A program made the translations under genes and the position numbers. DNA of 64,000 nucleotides from Streptomyces sp. ATexAB-D23 (lineage in GTDB: Bacteria > Actinomycetota > Actinomycetes > Streptomycetales > Streptomycetaceae): positions 32,292 to 96,291 of the forward strand of contig NZ_KB892022.1 of assembly GCF_000373645.1 (NCBI RefSeq), in the 5' to 3' direction. The notes beneath the pieces are model-generated. The model was not told the origin of the DNA and ran no database searches. It saw nothing but the letters and a program-made list of their open reading frames with translations. Numbering within the stretch: position 1 is the first letter of the stretch; each line of letters starts with the position of its first letter. Positions 24,296 to 32,737 of the stretch are shown here, piece by piece.

Positions 24296-26103
24296 CGATG
24301 AGGTCACGGCCGTATCTGCACTATGCACCCGTCACGGGAGGCGTCTACTTCAGTGGGCCGCGCACCCAGTTCGTGATTCTGGGTCCGAAGGTGCTGCTCA
24401 CCGTCGCGGATGTCTGCGTCCCGCTGCTGGAGACGGGCGCGACGGAGGACGAGCTGGTGGCGGCCCTCGGCTCGGAGCGGGCCAGGCCCGCCGTGCGCAG
24501 GCTGACCGACGAACTGCGCGCCCGCGACCTGCTGCTGGACACGGAGCGGTTCACCGCCGCCGCACCGGACGAGGAGACCCGGGAGCGCTTCGGTGAGGCG
24601 CTCGCCCATCTGGAGGCGTTCAGCGACGACCCGTACGCCGCCTTCGGCGCGCTGCGCGCCGCCCGGGTCCTGCTGCACGGGCCCTGCGCGGCCGTGCTGC
24701 CCGCGGCCCGTGGGCTGGCGCGGGCCGGTGCGGGCCGGCTGGTGCTCGCCCCCACCGACCCGCAGGACGCGGTGGCCACCGCACGGCGGCTGGGCGCGAA
24801 GCTGCTCACGGAAGGCGTGGACGGTCTGGACGTGAGCGATGTGGACGCGGTGATCTGGTGCGCCGAGGGCCCCGGTGTCGCGGAGGCCGCCGCCCGGCTG
24901 CTGGGGCTCCGCGACGGTGTGCCGCTGGTCCCGGTGCGGCTCGGACCGACCGCTCTGGCCGGCCCGGTGGTGACCGGCGGGTCCGGCGCGCACACCGCCG
25001 ACGCGCTGGCGGCCCGTGCCGAGGACTGGGCCGCTGCCCGGGAGACCGGGCCCGCGCCCCGGCCCGGCGCGGACGCGCTGGCGGGGGCCCTGGCCGGGCA
25101 GTTGGTGTTCGAGGTGCTGGCCGGCGTCGGCACGGCGGGCGGCGCGCATGTCGTGCACGGGGAGGACCTGTCGGCGGACATGCTGCGCACCGCGGCGGGT
25201 GCCGCCGCCCCGGAGCCCGCCCCGGCTCCGGCTTCGGCTCCGGCTCCGGCGGAGAGCGGGAACGCTCCGGTGACGGACCCGGCGCTGCAAGGCGTCGTCG
25301 CCCCGCTCTCGGCGCCCTGGACCGGGCTGTTCGAACTGGCCGAGGGCGGCGACCTGCCGCAGCTGCCGCTGGCGCTGCGCGAGGCGGGGCTGCCCGGCCG
25401 GAAGGGGGCCGAGGTCATCGGCTGGGCCAGGGACCAGCAGGGTGCCACCGTCGCGGTCGCCCTGGAGGCCCTGCGCCGACTGGCCGTCCCGGAAGGCGGT
25501 CCGGCGGTGGGCGCCGCCGGGATCACCGAGGACCAGTGGCTGCTGGACGGCGCCCTCAGGCTGCTGACCGAGCGCGCCGCGCCGAGTGAGCGGCCGGACC
25601 CCGTACGCCTGCTGCCCGGCACCGAGGTGGTGCGGCGCGCTCTGGCCGAGGAGCACGGACTCCCGGTCGTGGTGCGGCTGCTGGAGATACCGGGGATCGG
25701 CTGGCCGCTGGCGCGGGCGGTGCACGCCGAGACCGGCGAAGTGTACGGACACGGCTGGGGCCCGACCGGGGAGGAGGCCGCGCACGGCTGCCTCGGTACG
25801 GTCCTCGCCGGCCGCATCGCGGCCGGGTTGCGGCCCGGTGCCGAGGTCGCGGCCGTGCACACCGGGGCCCTGCGGACGGCCGGTCCCGAAGCCCTGGCGC
25901 GGCTGCGCGCGGAGATCGCCGCCCGCGCGGCGGCGGGCCTCCTCCCCGGGGAGCCCGTGGGGACACCGCTGCGGTCCGACCCGGTGCTCGGCACCCTGCC
26001 CGTCTTCTTCGGCCCGGTCGCGCTCAGCCCTGTCCCGAGCCCCGTCCCCCCGGCTTCCCCCGAAGCCCCGGCGCACGCCGAGGAGCCCGCACATGCCCGG
26101 TGA
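24292..26103 (+). CDS. Ocin-ThiF-like leader-binding partner of the cyclodehydratase (TbtF-like)
   Basis: This 603-residue protein starts with a winged-helix-like segment of about 85 residues (PYLHYAPVTGGVYFSG ... VRRLTDELRARDLLLD) that fits a RiPP recognition element, followed by an E1/ThiF-like Rossmann region without adenylation motifs. A Pro/Ala linker (about residues 305-320) precedes a second domain. Such proteins bind the leader peptide and present the core to the YcaO enzyme. The ATG has the strong site GGAGGAAAG and overlaps the preceding stop. The next gene (YcaO) starts 11 bases before its end. Confidence 0.78.
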   Translation: MTMRSRPYLHYAPVTGGVYFSGPRTQFVILGPKVLLTVADVCVPLLETGATEDELVAALGSERARPAVRRLTDELRARDLLLDTERFTAAAPDEETRERFGEALAHLEAFSDDPYAAFGALRAARVLLHGPCAAVLPAARGLARAGAGRLVLAPTDPQDAVATARRLGAKLLTEGVDGLDVSDVDAVIWCAEGPGVAEAAARLLGLRDGVPLVPVRLGPTALAGPVVTGGSGAHTADALAARAEDWAAARETGPAPRPGADALAGALAGQLVFEVLAGVGTAGGAHVVHGEDLSADMLRTAAGAAAPEPAPAPASAPAPAESGNAPVTDPALQGVVAPLSAPWTGLFELAEGGDLPQLPLALREAGLPGRKGAEVIGWARDQQGATVAVALEALRRLAVPEGGPAVGAAGITEDQWLLDGALRLLTERAAPSERPDPVRLLPGTEVVRRALAEEHGLPVVVRLLEIPGIGWPLARAVHAETGEVYGHGWGPTGEEAAHGCLGTVLAGRIAAGLRPGAEVAAVHTGALRTAGPEALARLRAEIAARAAAGLLPGEPVGTPLRSDPVLGTLPVFFGPVALSPVPSPVPPASPEAPAHAEEPAHAR

Positions 26104-28051
26104 GATCATGACGGCCCCCGCCCGGCCGCAGCCCGCCGCCGGCCCGCATCCGGAGGTGGCGACCGGTCCCGACCTCACCGGGCCGGCCGCCGGGCAGTGG
26201 GCCCGAGCGCTGCGCCCGCTGGTCGCCGCCCGGCCCGGCTCCCTCTCCCTGAACCGCGGCTGGAACCCGGACTGGGAGCGGGAGCAGATGGACGCCGCGT
26301 CGGCCGGCGGCCGGCCGCATCTGTCGGTCCGGCTGTTCGGCGGTGAGGTCCTGATCGGCCCGTACTGGGTCCCCGGGGCGGAGGGCGGCTGCGCGGGCTG
26401 TGCGGAGCTGCGCTCCCGGGTGGTCGCCGGCCATCCGCTGGCCGCCGACCCCCTGCGGCCGGTCTCGCGTCCCGCGATGCGCCGCCCGTTCCTGCTGGAA
26501 ATGCTGGCCCCCGTCCTCCGGAGCCTGGACGAACGCCCCCTGGAGGCCGGCGAGTTGTACGCGCTCGGCGGGCCCTCCTCCCGCCGCCATCTGGTCCGGC
26601 GCAGCGCCCGCTGCCGGGTCTGCGCCGCCGACCCCGCCGGGCTCGACCCGGCCCCGCCCGCCCCGTGGCCGGTGCGGCGGATACCCGCCGGACCGGACGG
26701 GCCGACGCGCGGCGCGGACGGTGCGGGGCTGCTCGGCCCCGGACTGCTCCGCGCGCGGACGGTGGACCCCCGGTTCGGGCCGGTCGACCGGGTGGTGCGG
26801 GAGGCGTCGCCGCCGTACGCCATGAGCGTGGCCTCCCTGCCGGAGTCGCTGGCCATGGGCTTCGCCCGCGCGGGGACCTTCGCCGACGCCGAGCCGGTCG
26901 CCATCCTGGAGGCGTACGAGCGGCTGGGGGGCTTCCCCCACGAGGCGGCCGTCGTCGGCCCGGTCAGCTACCGCGAGGTCGCCGACCGGGCCGTGGACCC
27001 CGGCACCCTCGGCCAGTACACCGAGGAGCAGCTGGCCCACCCCGGCAGCCGGGTCACGCCGTACAGCCCGGACACCCCGATGAACTGGGTGTGGGCCCGG
27101 GACCTGCACGGCGGGCCGTCGTCGCTCGTCCCGGCGGAGATCGGTTTCTACCAGTACGACCACCGGTTCGGGCGGGCGTACGACACGGTGCGCCGCAGCG
27201 ACTCGCGGGCACGCACCTTCTACTTCCACGACTCCTCCAGCGGCTGCGCCCTGGGCTCGTCGCCGGAGGAGGCGGTGCTGCACTCGCTGTTCGAACTGGC
27301 GGAGCGGGACGCCTTCCTGAACGCCTGGCACCGGGCGGCCCCGTTGCCGACGATCGAGCTCTCCTCCGTCACCGATCCGGCCTCGCGGCGGCTGCTGGAC
27401 CTCATCGACGCACACGGCTTCGACGTCCATCTGCTGGTGGCGACCGGCGACATCGACCTCCCGGTCGTCTGGTCGCTCGCGGTGAACCGGGAACAGCCCT
27501 TCCCGGCCAGCTTCTCCGCCGCGGGGTCCGGCTGCGACCCGGTGGCCGTGGCGCGTACGGCCCTGTGGGAGCTGGCGCAGCTGGTCACCGATCCGGTGAC
27601 CTGGACCCGCGAGGACATCGAGCCGATGTTCGCCGATCCGTGGCTGGTGGACCAGTTGCACGACCATCTGAAGCTGTACTCGCTGCCGGAGGCGCTGCCG
27701 CGCGTCGTCTCGGTGCTCGGCGGGCGCCGGGTCGCCCTGCGGGACGCCTTTCCCGCCTGGCCGCACCGGCTGCGGGAGGCGGCGGGCGGTGATGTGCGCC
27801 GGGCGCTGGACTTCACCGCCGGGCTCTTCGCGGACGCCGGGCTCGAACGTGTCCTGATGGTGGACCAGTCCACCCGTGAGCACCGGGACCTGGGGCTCGC
27901 GGTCGCCAAGGCGGTCGTGCCCGGCATCACCCCGATGTGCTTCGGCCAGGCCCAGCAGCGGCTGAGCGGGCTGCCCCGGCTGGCGGCCGCGCTCGCGGGC
28001 ACCCCCGCGGAGCACCGTACGGCGCCCTACGACCCCCACCCGTTCCCGTGA
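26093..28051 (+). CDS. YcaO-domain azoline cyclodehydratase (thiopeptide TbtG-like)
   Basis: This 652-residue protein has an N-terminal module with two C-x2-C pairs (GCAGCAEL near residue 101; CRVCAAD near 176), as in TOMM cyclodehydratases with a zinc-binding partner domain, and a C-terminal YcaO domain. The YcaO Mg/ATP motifs are visible (ILEAYERLGG near residue 275; LFELAERDAFLNAWHR near 400). It ends in PHPFP, the Pro-rich tail that shapes the YcaO active site. It uses ATP to convert Cys (and perhaps Ser/Thr) into thiazolines. The ATG follows GAGGAG. Confidence 0.88.
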   Translation: MPGEIMTAPARPQPAAGPHPEVATGPDLTGPAAGQWARALRPLVAARPGSLSLNRGWNPDWEREQMDAASAGGRPHLSVRLFGGEVLIGPYWVPGAEGGCAGCAELRSRVVAGHPLAADPLRPVSRPAMRRPFLLEMLAPVLRSLDERPLEAGELYALGGPSSRRHLVRRSARCRVCAADPAGLDPAPPAPWPVRRIPAGPDGPTRGADGAGLLGPGLLRARTVDPRFGPVDRVVREASPPYAMSVASLPESLAMGFARAGTFADAEPVAILEAYERLGGFPHEAAVVGPVSYREVADRAVDPGTLGQYTEEQLAHPGSRVTPYSPDTPMNWVWARDLHGGPSSLVPAEIGFYQYDHRFGRAYDTVRRSDSRARTFYFHDSSSGCALGSSPEEAVLHSLFELAERDAFLNAWHRAAPLPTIELSSVTDPASRRLLDLIDAHGFDVHLLVATGDIDLPVVWSLAVNREQPFPASFSAAGSGCDPVAVARTALWELAQLVTDPVTWTREDIEPMFADPWLVDQLHDHLKLYSLPEALPRVVSVLGGRRVALRDAFPAWPHRLREAAGGDVRRALDFTAGLFADAGLERVLMVDQSTREHRDLGLAVAKAVVPGITPMCFGQAQQRLSGLPRLAAALAGTPAEHRTAPYDPHPFP

Positions 28052-28065
28052 CCGCGGAGGCAGCT

Positions 28066-29586
28066 GTGAACGTACCGGAAGCCCCCGCGCCGGACCGTGC
28101 GGGCCCGGTGCCCGAGGACGCGGACACGATGGCCCGGGACCGGATGTGGTACCTGTTCGCCGCCGGGGCCGACCGGCCGGCCGAGCCGCCGATGCCGCCG
28201 GACGCGGAGCCGCCGCCCGGCGTGCCGGTCTCCGCCCTGCCGGTGGCCCCCCGGCTGCCCGGCACCGCCCGGTTCGACGACCTCACCGCGCTGCCGCCGG
28301 GAACGGTCGACCTGCTGGAGGACGCCCCCTTCCCGGCCGGCCGGATCTCGGGCGTACCGGAGGACCGGGCACTGGCACACGCGCTGGTCGCCGCCTTCGG
28401 GGTGCAGCGCCGCGAACCGGAGAACCCGTTCAACGACCACCGGGGCTACGCCTCGGTGCGGGCCAAGTTCCCGGTGCAGGTCCTCGTCAACGACCGGGGC
28501 AGGCGGCAGGTGTTCGACCCGTACCGGCGGGCGCTGGCCGGGCTGTCCGGCGCCTCGTCGGCGCCCTCGGCGGCCCGGGAGGTGCTGCTCACCGGGCGCT
28601 TCACCCGGCTCCCCGCCACGTACCGCTGGTACCGGGGCTCGCTGGTGCAGCTGGAGCTGGGCATCGCGCTGCGCGCGCTGTGCGTGGCCCTCGAACTGCT
28701 GGGAATCCCGGCGCGGGTGCGGTTTCCCGGGCCCGGCGCCCGGCAACGGCTCGCGGAGTTCGGCCTCACGCCCAGCTGGGAGTGGACCCTGCCGGTGGTG
28801 GTCGAGCTGGCCGGGGACGCCTCCGCGGGGCCGGCCGGTCCGGACCACGGCCCGGCCGAGGCGGTGCCGGACCGGGTGATGGCCGATGTGGTGGAGATGA
28901 ACCGCGCCCAGGAGTTCCCCGCCGCCGCGTCCCCGGTGGACACGGCCATCGCGTCCACCGCGCCGGACACCGGCCGGTCCTGGGCGGAGGTGCTGTGGCA
29001 GCGCACCTCGGGACGGATGCCGCGCGGCCTGTTCGGGAACAACGCCCGGCCGCGCACCGTACCGGGCGAGGTGCTGGACACCGCGCGCGACTGGCTGCTG
29101 ACGCCCCCGCCGGGCGCCGGACCTCGGGCGGCGGCCGGGGCGCTGCGCGTCACCGCCGTCACCCAGTCGGTGACCGGCCACCCCGACGGGGTGTACGAGG
29201 TGACCCCCTCGGCCTACACCCCGCGCGCCACCGGTCCCGGCGTACCGGCCCGGCTGGAGGAGATCTACGGCTACCCCCTGGCGCCGGGCAACGGCTGCGA
29301 CGTACGGCACGCGTCCGTGCTGTGGTTCCTGTCGTTCCGGCCCCGGGAACTGGCCGCGCACCTCGGCACCAGCGGCTGGACGGCGGCGCAGTACGCCTGC
29401 GGCTGGGCCGTGCACGGACTGACGCTGGCAGCGGCGTCCGCGGGCCTCTACGCGCGCCCGGTGCGGGCGTTCCGTGAGGCGCCCGCACGCCGCATCCTCG
29501 GGCTGCCGTCCGACGAGATGGTGGTCCTCGCAGTGATCAGCGGGACGTCGAGGTTCAGCGGCCCGCTGCTCGACCTGCGGCAGTGA
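28066..29586 (+). CDS. SagB-type FMN-dependent azoline dehydrogenase (TbtE-like)
   Basis: This 506-residue protein resembles the nitroreductase-fold (SagB/ThcOx) dehydrogenases that oxidise thiazolines to thiazoles with FMN. It contains two similar halves, with RGSLVQLELGIALRALCVAL (about residues 193-212) and a second nitroreductase-like region from about residue 360 (SVLWFLSFRPRELAAHLG). I chose the GTG five bases after GGAGG; an in-frame GTG six codons upstream overlaps the YcaO stop and is also possible. It works right after the cyclodehydratase in the pathway, matching its place in the operon. Confidence 0.83.
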   Translation: MNVPEAPAPDRAGPVPEDADTMARDRMWYLFAAGADRPAEPPMPPDAEPPPGVPVSALPVAPRLPGTARFDDLTALPPGTVDLLEDAPFPAGRISGVPEDRALAHALVAAFGVQRREPENPFNDHRGYASVRAKFPVQVLVNDRGRRQVFDPYRRALAGLSGASSAPSAAREVLLTGRFTRLPATYRWYRGSLVQLELGIALRALCVALELLGIPARVRFPGPGARQRLAEFGLTPSWEWTLPVVVELAGDASAGPAGPDHGPAEAVPDRVMADVVEMNRAQEFPAAASPVDTAIASTAPDTGRSWAEVLWQRTSGRMPRGLFGNNARPRTVPGEVLDTARDWLLTPPPGAGPRAAAGALRVTAVTQSVTGHPDGVYEVTPSAYTPRATGPGVPARLEEIYGYPLAPGNGCDVRHASVLWFLSFRPRELAAHLGTSGWTAAQYACGWAVHGLTLAAASAGLYARPVRAFREAPARRILGLPSDEMVVLAVISGTSRFSGPLLDLRQ

Positions 29587-29629
29587 CGCTCGACCTCCGG
29601 CAGTGAATGAGAGAACGGAGACAACAACG

Positions 29630-30664
29630 GTGCAGTCCACATCCACCGGTCGCACGGCATCCCGGACAGCTCACTGGCCGGCTCCCGAGGCGGCGGCCTC
29701 CCAGGAACCGGGCCCCGCGGTCCAGTGGCGTTCCTGGCACCTCCACATCGGGTCCATGGCGCGGTCCGCGCACGACCGGGTGGTCACCGACGTCATCGGC
29801 CCCGCGGTGGACCTGTTTCCCGGCCGCCCCTGGTTCTTCATCCGGTACTGGCAGCACGGGCCGCATCTGCGGCTGCGGGTCGGCGGGCTGACCGCCTCGG
29901 AGACGGCACGCGCCGAGCGGCTGCTCCAGGACCGGCTCGGCCGCGCGACCCCGCTGCTGGAGGGTGAGGAGCCGCTCGACCGGGACACCTATCTGGCGCA
30001 CGCCCGGCGGCTGTCGGCGCTGGAGGAGCCGCACCGGGGCGTCCGCCCGGCCGGCCCCCGGGACCCGGGCGTCTACCAGGACACCTACGTCCCGGAGACC
30101 GAACGGTACGGCGGGCCCGCTCCGATGCCCGCCACGGAGCGGCTGTTCCAGCTCTCCAGCGAACTGGTGCGCGCCTTCCTGCCCCGGTTGCCCGACTCGC
30201 GGTCGCGTTCGGCGATGGCGCTGCGGGCGGCCATGTCCGCCGGTACGGCGCTGGGCGGCCCGGCCGACCAGGCCATGTTCTACGCGCGTGGCCTGGAGGC
30301 CCTGCGGCAGATGGTGGGGGCCGGATTCCGGCTCTCCACCGAGCAGTTGGACCGGCTGTGCGGGTCCAACCCGGGCACCGGAAAACGTCCGGCAGGCGCA
30401 CCGCCCGCCGTGGACCCGGCCCAGCACGGCCCGTTCGCGTCCTGGCACACCCTGCTCTGCGACCTGGCCGACCGGGTCCGTACCGAAGGCACCGTCGAAC
30501 ACCCCGGGGAGGTCTTCTTCTCCCACGTCCACATGCTGCACAACCGCCTCGGACTGACCATGGCCGAGGAACTCCAGACCTACGCCCGGCTGGTCCACCT
30601 CTTCCCGCCTGTGGAGCCCGGCACGCCCGAAGCCCTCGCGCAGCCGGCACCCAAGGAGCACTGA
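29630..30664 (+). CDS. SpaB_C-type LanB C-terminal protein (candidate glutamate-elimination enzyme)
   Basis: This 344-residue stand-alone SpaB_C protein carries the classical block PWFFIRYWQHGPHLRLRVGG (about residues 57-76) and the C-terminal FSHVHMLHNRLGLT motif (about 298-311), whose His corresponds to the elimination-site His of LanB enzymes. It is therefore my candidate for removing glutamate to give dehydroamino acids. The GTG preceded by ACGGAG was preferred over a GTG nine codons upstream with a poor ribosome site. Its stop overlaps the ATG of the ABC ATPase gene (TGATG). Confidence 0.8.
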   Translation: MQSTSTGRTASRTAHWPAPEAAASQEPGPAVQWRSWHLHIGSMARSAHDRVVTDVIGPAVDLFPGRPWFFIRYWQHGPHLRLRVGGLTASETARAERLLQDRLGRATPLLEGEEPLDRDTYLAHARRLSALEEPHRGVRPAGPRDPGVYQDTYVPETERYGGPAPMPATERLFQLSSELVRAFLPRLPDSRSRSAMALRAAMSAGTALGGPADQAMFYARGLEALRQMVGAGFRLSTEQLDRLCGSNPGTGKRPAGAPPAVDPAQHGPFASWHTLLCDLADRVRTEGTVEHPGEVFFSHVHMLHNRLGLTMAEELQTYARLVHLFPPVEPGTPEALAQPAPKEH

Positions 30665-31656
30665 TGGCACGCACCCTGCTCACCGAGCCGGCCCCCGCGG
30701 CCGCCCCGTCGGCCGGCGCACCGCCGATGGCCGTCCGGACCATGGGCATGTCCCGGTCCTACGGCGACAAGACCGCGCTGCACCCGATCGATCTGGAGAT
30801 CCGCGGCGGCGAGCTGGTCGGCCTGCTGGGGCCCAACGGCGCGGGCAAGTCCACCCTGCTCAGCCTGCTCGTCGGACTGCGCCGGCCGACCTCGGGCCAC
30901 TGCGAGCTGTTCGGCGGCGACCCGCGCAAGGCGGTGCACCGCAGGCTGATCGGCGTCACCCCGCAGGAGACCGGGCTGCCCCCCACGCTCCGGGTCGGCG
31001 AGGTGGCCGACTTCGCCGCCGCGCACTACGAGAACCCGGTCCCCCGGGGCGAACTTCTGGACCACTTCGGGCTGCTGGACAAGGAGCGCCGCCAGACCGG
31101 CGGGCTGTCCGGCGGTGAGAAGCGCCGGCTCGCGGTGGCCCTGGCCTTCGTGGGACGGCCCCGCATGGTGTTCCTCGACGAGCCCACCACCGGGCTCGAC
31201 GTGGAGACCCGCCGCACTCTGTGGGAGGTGATCCGCGCCTTCCACGCCGAGGGCGGCACCGTGCTGCTGACCAGTCACTACCTGGAGGAGATCGAGCACC
31301 TGGCCGACCGCGTGGTGGTACTCACCCGGGGCCGGGTCGCCGCCGACGACACGGTGGACGCGCTGCGCGGACTGGTGCGCGCCCAGCGGGTCAGCCTGCT
31401 GGCCGACGAGGTGCCCTCGTTGCCCGGCATCCTCACCTCCGAGCGCGTCGACGGCCGTGTCCATCTGCTGACCCCCGACGCCGACGCGCTGGTGCGCGAT
31501 CTGGTCATGAGCGGGGCACCGTTCTCCGGGCTCGAAGTCCGTTCGGCGACGCTGGAAGAGGCGTTCCTCACCCTCGCGGACGAGGCGGAGGCCGACGACG
31601 CCCCCGCCGGCGCGCCCGCGAAGACGACACAGTTGGGAAACGGCCCGTGGCGATAA
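30664..31656 (+). CDS. ABC transporter ATP-binding protein (DrrA-like)
   Basis: This 330-residue ATPase has Walker A GPNGAGKST (about residues 57-65), signature LSGGEKRRL (about 151-159), Walker B MVFLDEP (about 171-177) and the switch His in LLTSHYLEE. The C-terminal extension is typical of DrrA/CcmA-type exporters of natural products. With the permease encoded next it would export the thiopeptide and could give self-resistance; no ribosome-methylating or EF-Tu resistance gene was seen in the cluster. It is coupled to the gene before it. Confidence 0.92.
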   Translation: MARTLLTEPAPAAAPSAGAPPMAVRTMGMSRSYGDKTALHPIDLEIRGGELVGLLGPNGAGKSTLLSLLVGLRRPTSGHCELFGGDPRKAVHRRLIGVTPQETGLPPTLRVGEVADFAAAHYENPVPRGELLDHFGLLDKERRQTGGLSGGEKRRLAVALAFVGRPRMVFLDEPTTGLDVETRRTLWEVIRAFHAEGGTVLLTSHYLEEIEHLADRVVVLTRGRVAADDTVDALRGLVRAQRVSLLADEVPSLPGILTSERVDGRVHLLTPDADALVRDLVMSGAPFSGLEVRSATLEEAFLTLADEAEADDAPAGAPAKTTQLGNGPWR

Positions 31657-32492
31657 GCACACCTGAGACGGCAAGCACCTCCGAGGCGGCACCCGCCGGT
31701 CTGCTGCCCGGCGGGCCCCCCGCCGAAGGGGTACGCGCCGCCCTGCGCACCCAGGTCAGGATGTCCCTGATGCACGCGCGCTACCAGCTGCTGCGCACCA
31801 TGCGCATCCCGATCGCGCTGGTGGGCACGGCGTTCTTCCCGGGCGCCTCGATGCTGTTCTTCGTCGTCCCGGCCGCCGGCGACGACCCCGTGGGCGCGAC
31901 CTACGCGACCGCCGCGATGGTGGTCTTCGCGACCATGATCAGCAACCTCTTCGGGCACGGCATCGGGGTGGCGGAGGAGCGCCAGCACCCGTGGGACCTC
32001 TACACCCGTACGCTGCCCAGCGGGCCGGGCCCGAAGTTCGCGGGAAGGCTGCTGTCCGGGCTGCTCACGATGCTGCTGTCCATGATCCCGCTGCTGCTCA
32101 TCGCCGCACTGGCGACCGAGGCCACCACCACCCTCCTGGGCTTCCTGACCGGCGTGGTCGTCGTGATCCTGGTCTCCGTCCCGTTCACCCTGCTGGGGCT
32201 GACCATCGGCTATCTGCTGCCGATCCGGGCGGCGTTGACGGTGGTTCAGCTGACGTTCTTCCCGCTGGCCTTCGCCGGAGGGCTGTTCTCCGGGGCGGGC
32301 CAGGCACCCGGCTTCATCGAGACGATCGCCCCCTTCACCCCGACGCGCGGGGCCGCCGAGCTGATGTGGGCGGCCGTGGGCGACTACCGGCTGAACCCGG
32401 TCGCGGCCATCTCCTTCGTGGGGTGGACGGTGGCCCTGGCGGTGCTGTCGGTGTACGCCTACCGGCGGGACGAGGGCCAGCGCTTCCACTGA
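31647..32492 (+). CDS. ABC-2 type transporter permease (DrrB-like)
   Basis: This 281-residue membrane protein has about six hydrophobic segments between residues 50 and 275 (for example LLSMIPLLLIAALATEATTT and FPLAFAGGLFSGAG), the ABC-2 permease layout. The GTG start lies inside the end of the ATPase gene (10-base overlap), with GGGAAAC upstream. It pairs with the ATPase as an export complex in the cytoplasmic membrane. A long perfect hairpin follows 17 bases after the stop and closes the operon. Confidence 0.87.
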   Translation: MAISTPETASTSEAAPAGLLPGGPPAEGVRAALRTQVRMSLMHARYQLLRTMRIPIALVGTAFFPGASMLFFVVPAAGDDPVGATYATAAMVVFATMISNLFGHGIGVAEERQHPWDLYTRTLPSGPGPKFAGRLLSGLLTMLLSMIPLLLIAALATEATTTLLGFLTGVVVVILVSVPFTLLGLTIGYLLPIRAALTVVQLTFFPLAFAGGLFSGAGQAPGFIETIAPFTPTRGAAELMWAAVGDYRLNPVAAISFVGWTVALAVLSVYAYRRDEGQRFH

Positions 32493-32509
32493 GCCTGTCC
32501 CGGTGGAGC

Positions 32510-32563
32510 GAACCGGCGGAGGGGGTGAGGGTCCGGGGGGACCGTCACCCCCTCCGCCGGTTC
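32510..32563 (+). terminator. Strong terminator closing the thiopeptide biosynthetic operon
   Basis: A perfect 19-bp inverted repeat (GAACCGGCGGAGGGGGTGA at 32510-32528 and its complement at 32545-32563) encloses a 16-base loop. It begins 17 bases after the permease stop codon. It is the longest perfect hairpin I found in the window and separates the operon from mgtE. Confidence 0.85.
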
Positions 32564-32737
32564 GTCCGGGGCCGGCTCCGCCGTCGCTCGCGAAGGGCGG
32601 TGTCAGCCCCGGCAGGCCATGCGCGCTATCCTGCGATCGCGTCTTCAAGGGCGGAGGACACGGCAACGGTGCCGGTCGGTCCTCGCAGGCGGGTGATGCC
32701 CGATTCCCTGATCCACCGCTGTACCCGAGGACCTGCC

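Noticed and set aside
20565..30664. Ordinary lantibiotic cluster
   Set aside because: There is no LanC cyclase, the LanB is split, and YcaO plus azoline dehydrogenase are present, which fits thiopeptides instead.
32565..32737. M-box or other Mg2+ riboswitch ahead of mgtE
   Set aside because: I could not find conserved stems or sequence of the M-box; only ordinary GC-rich sequence is visible.
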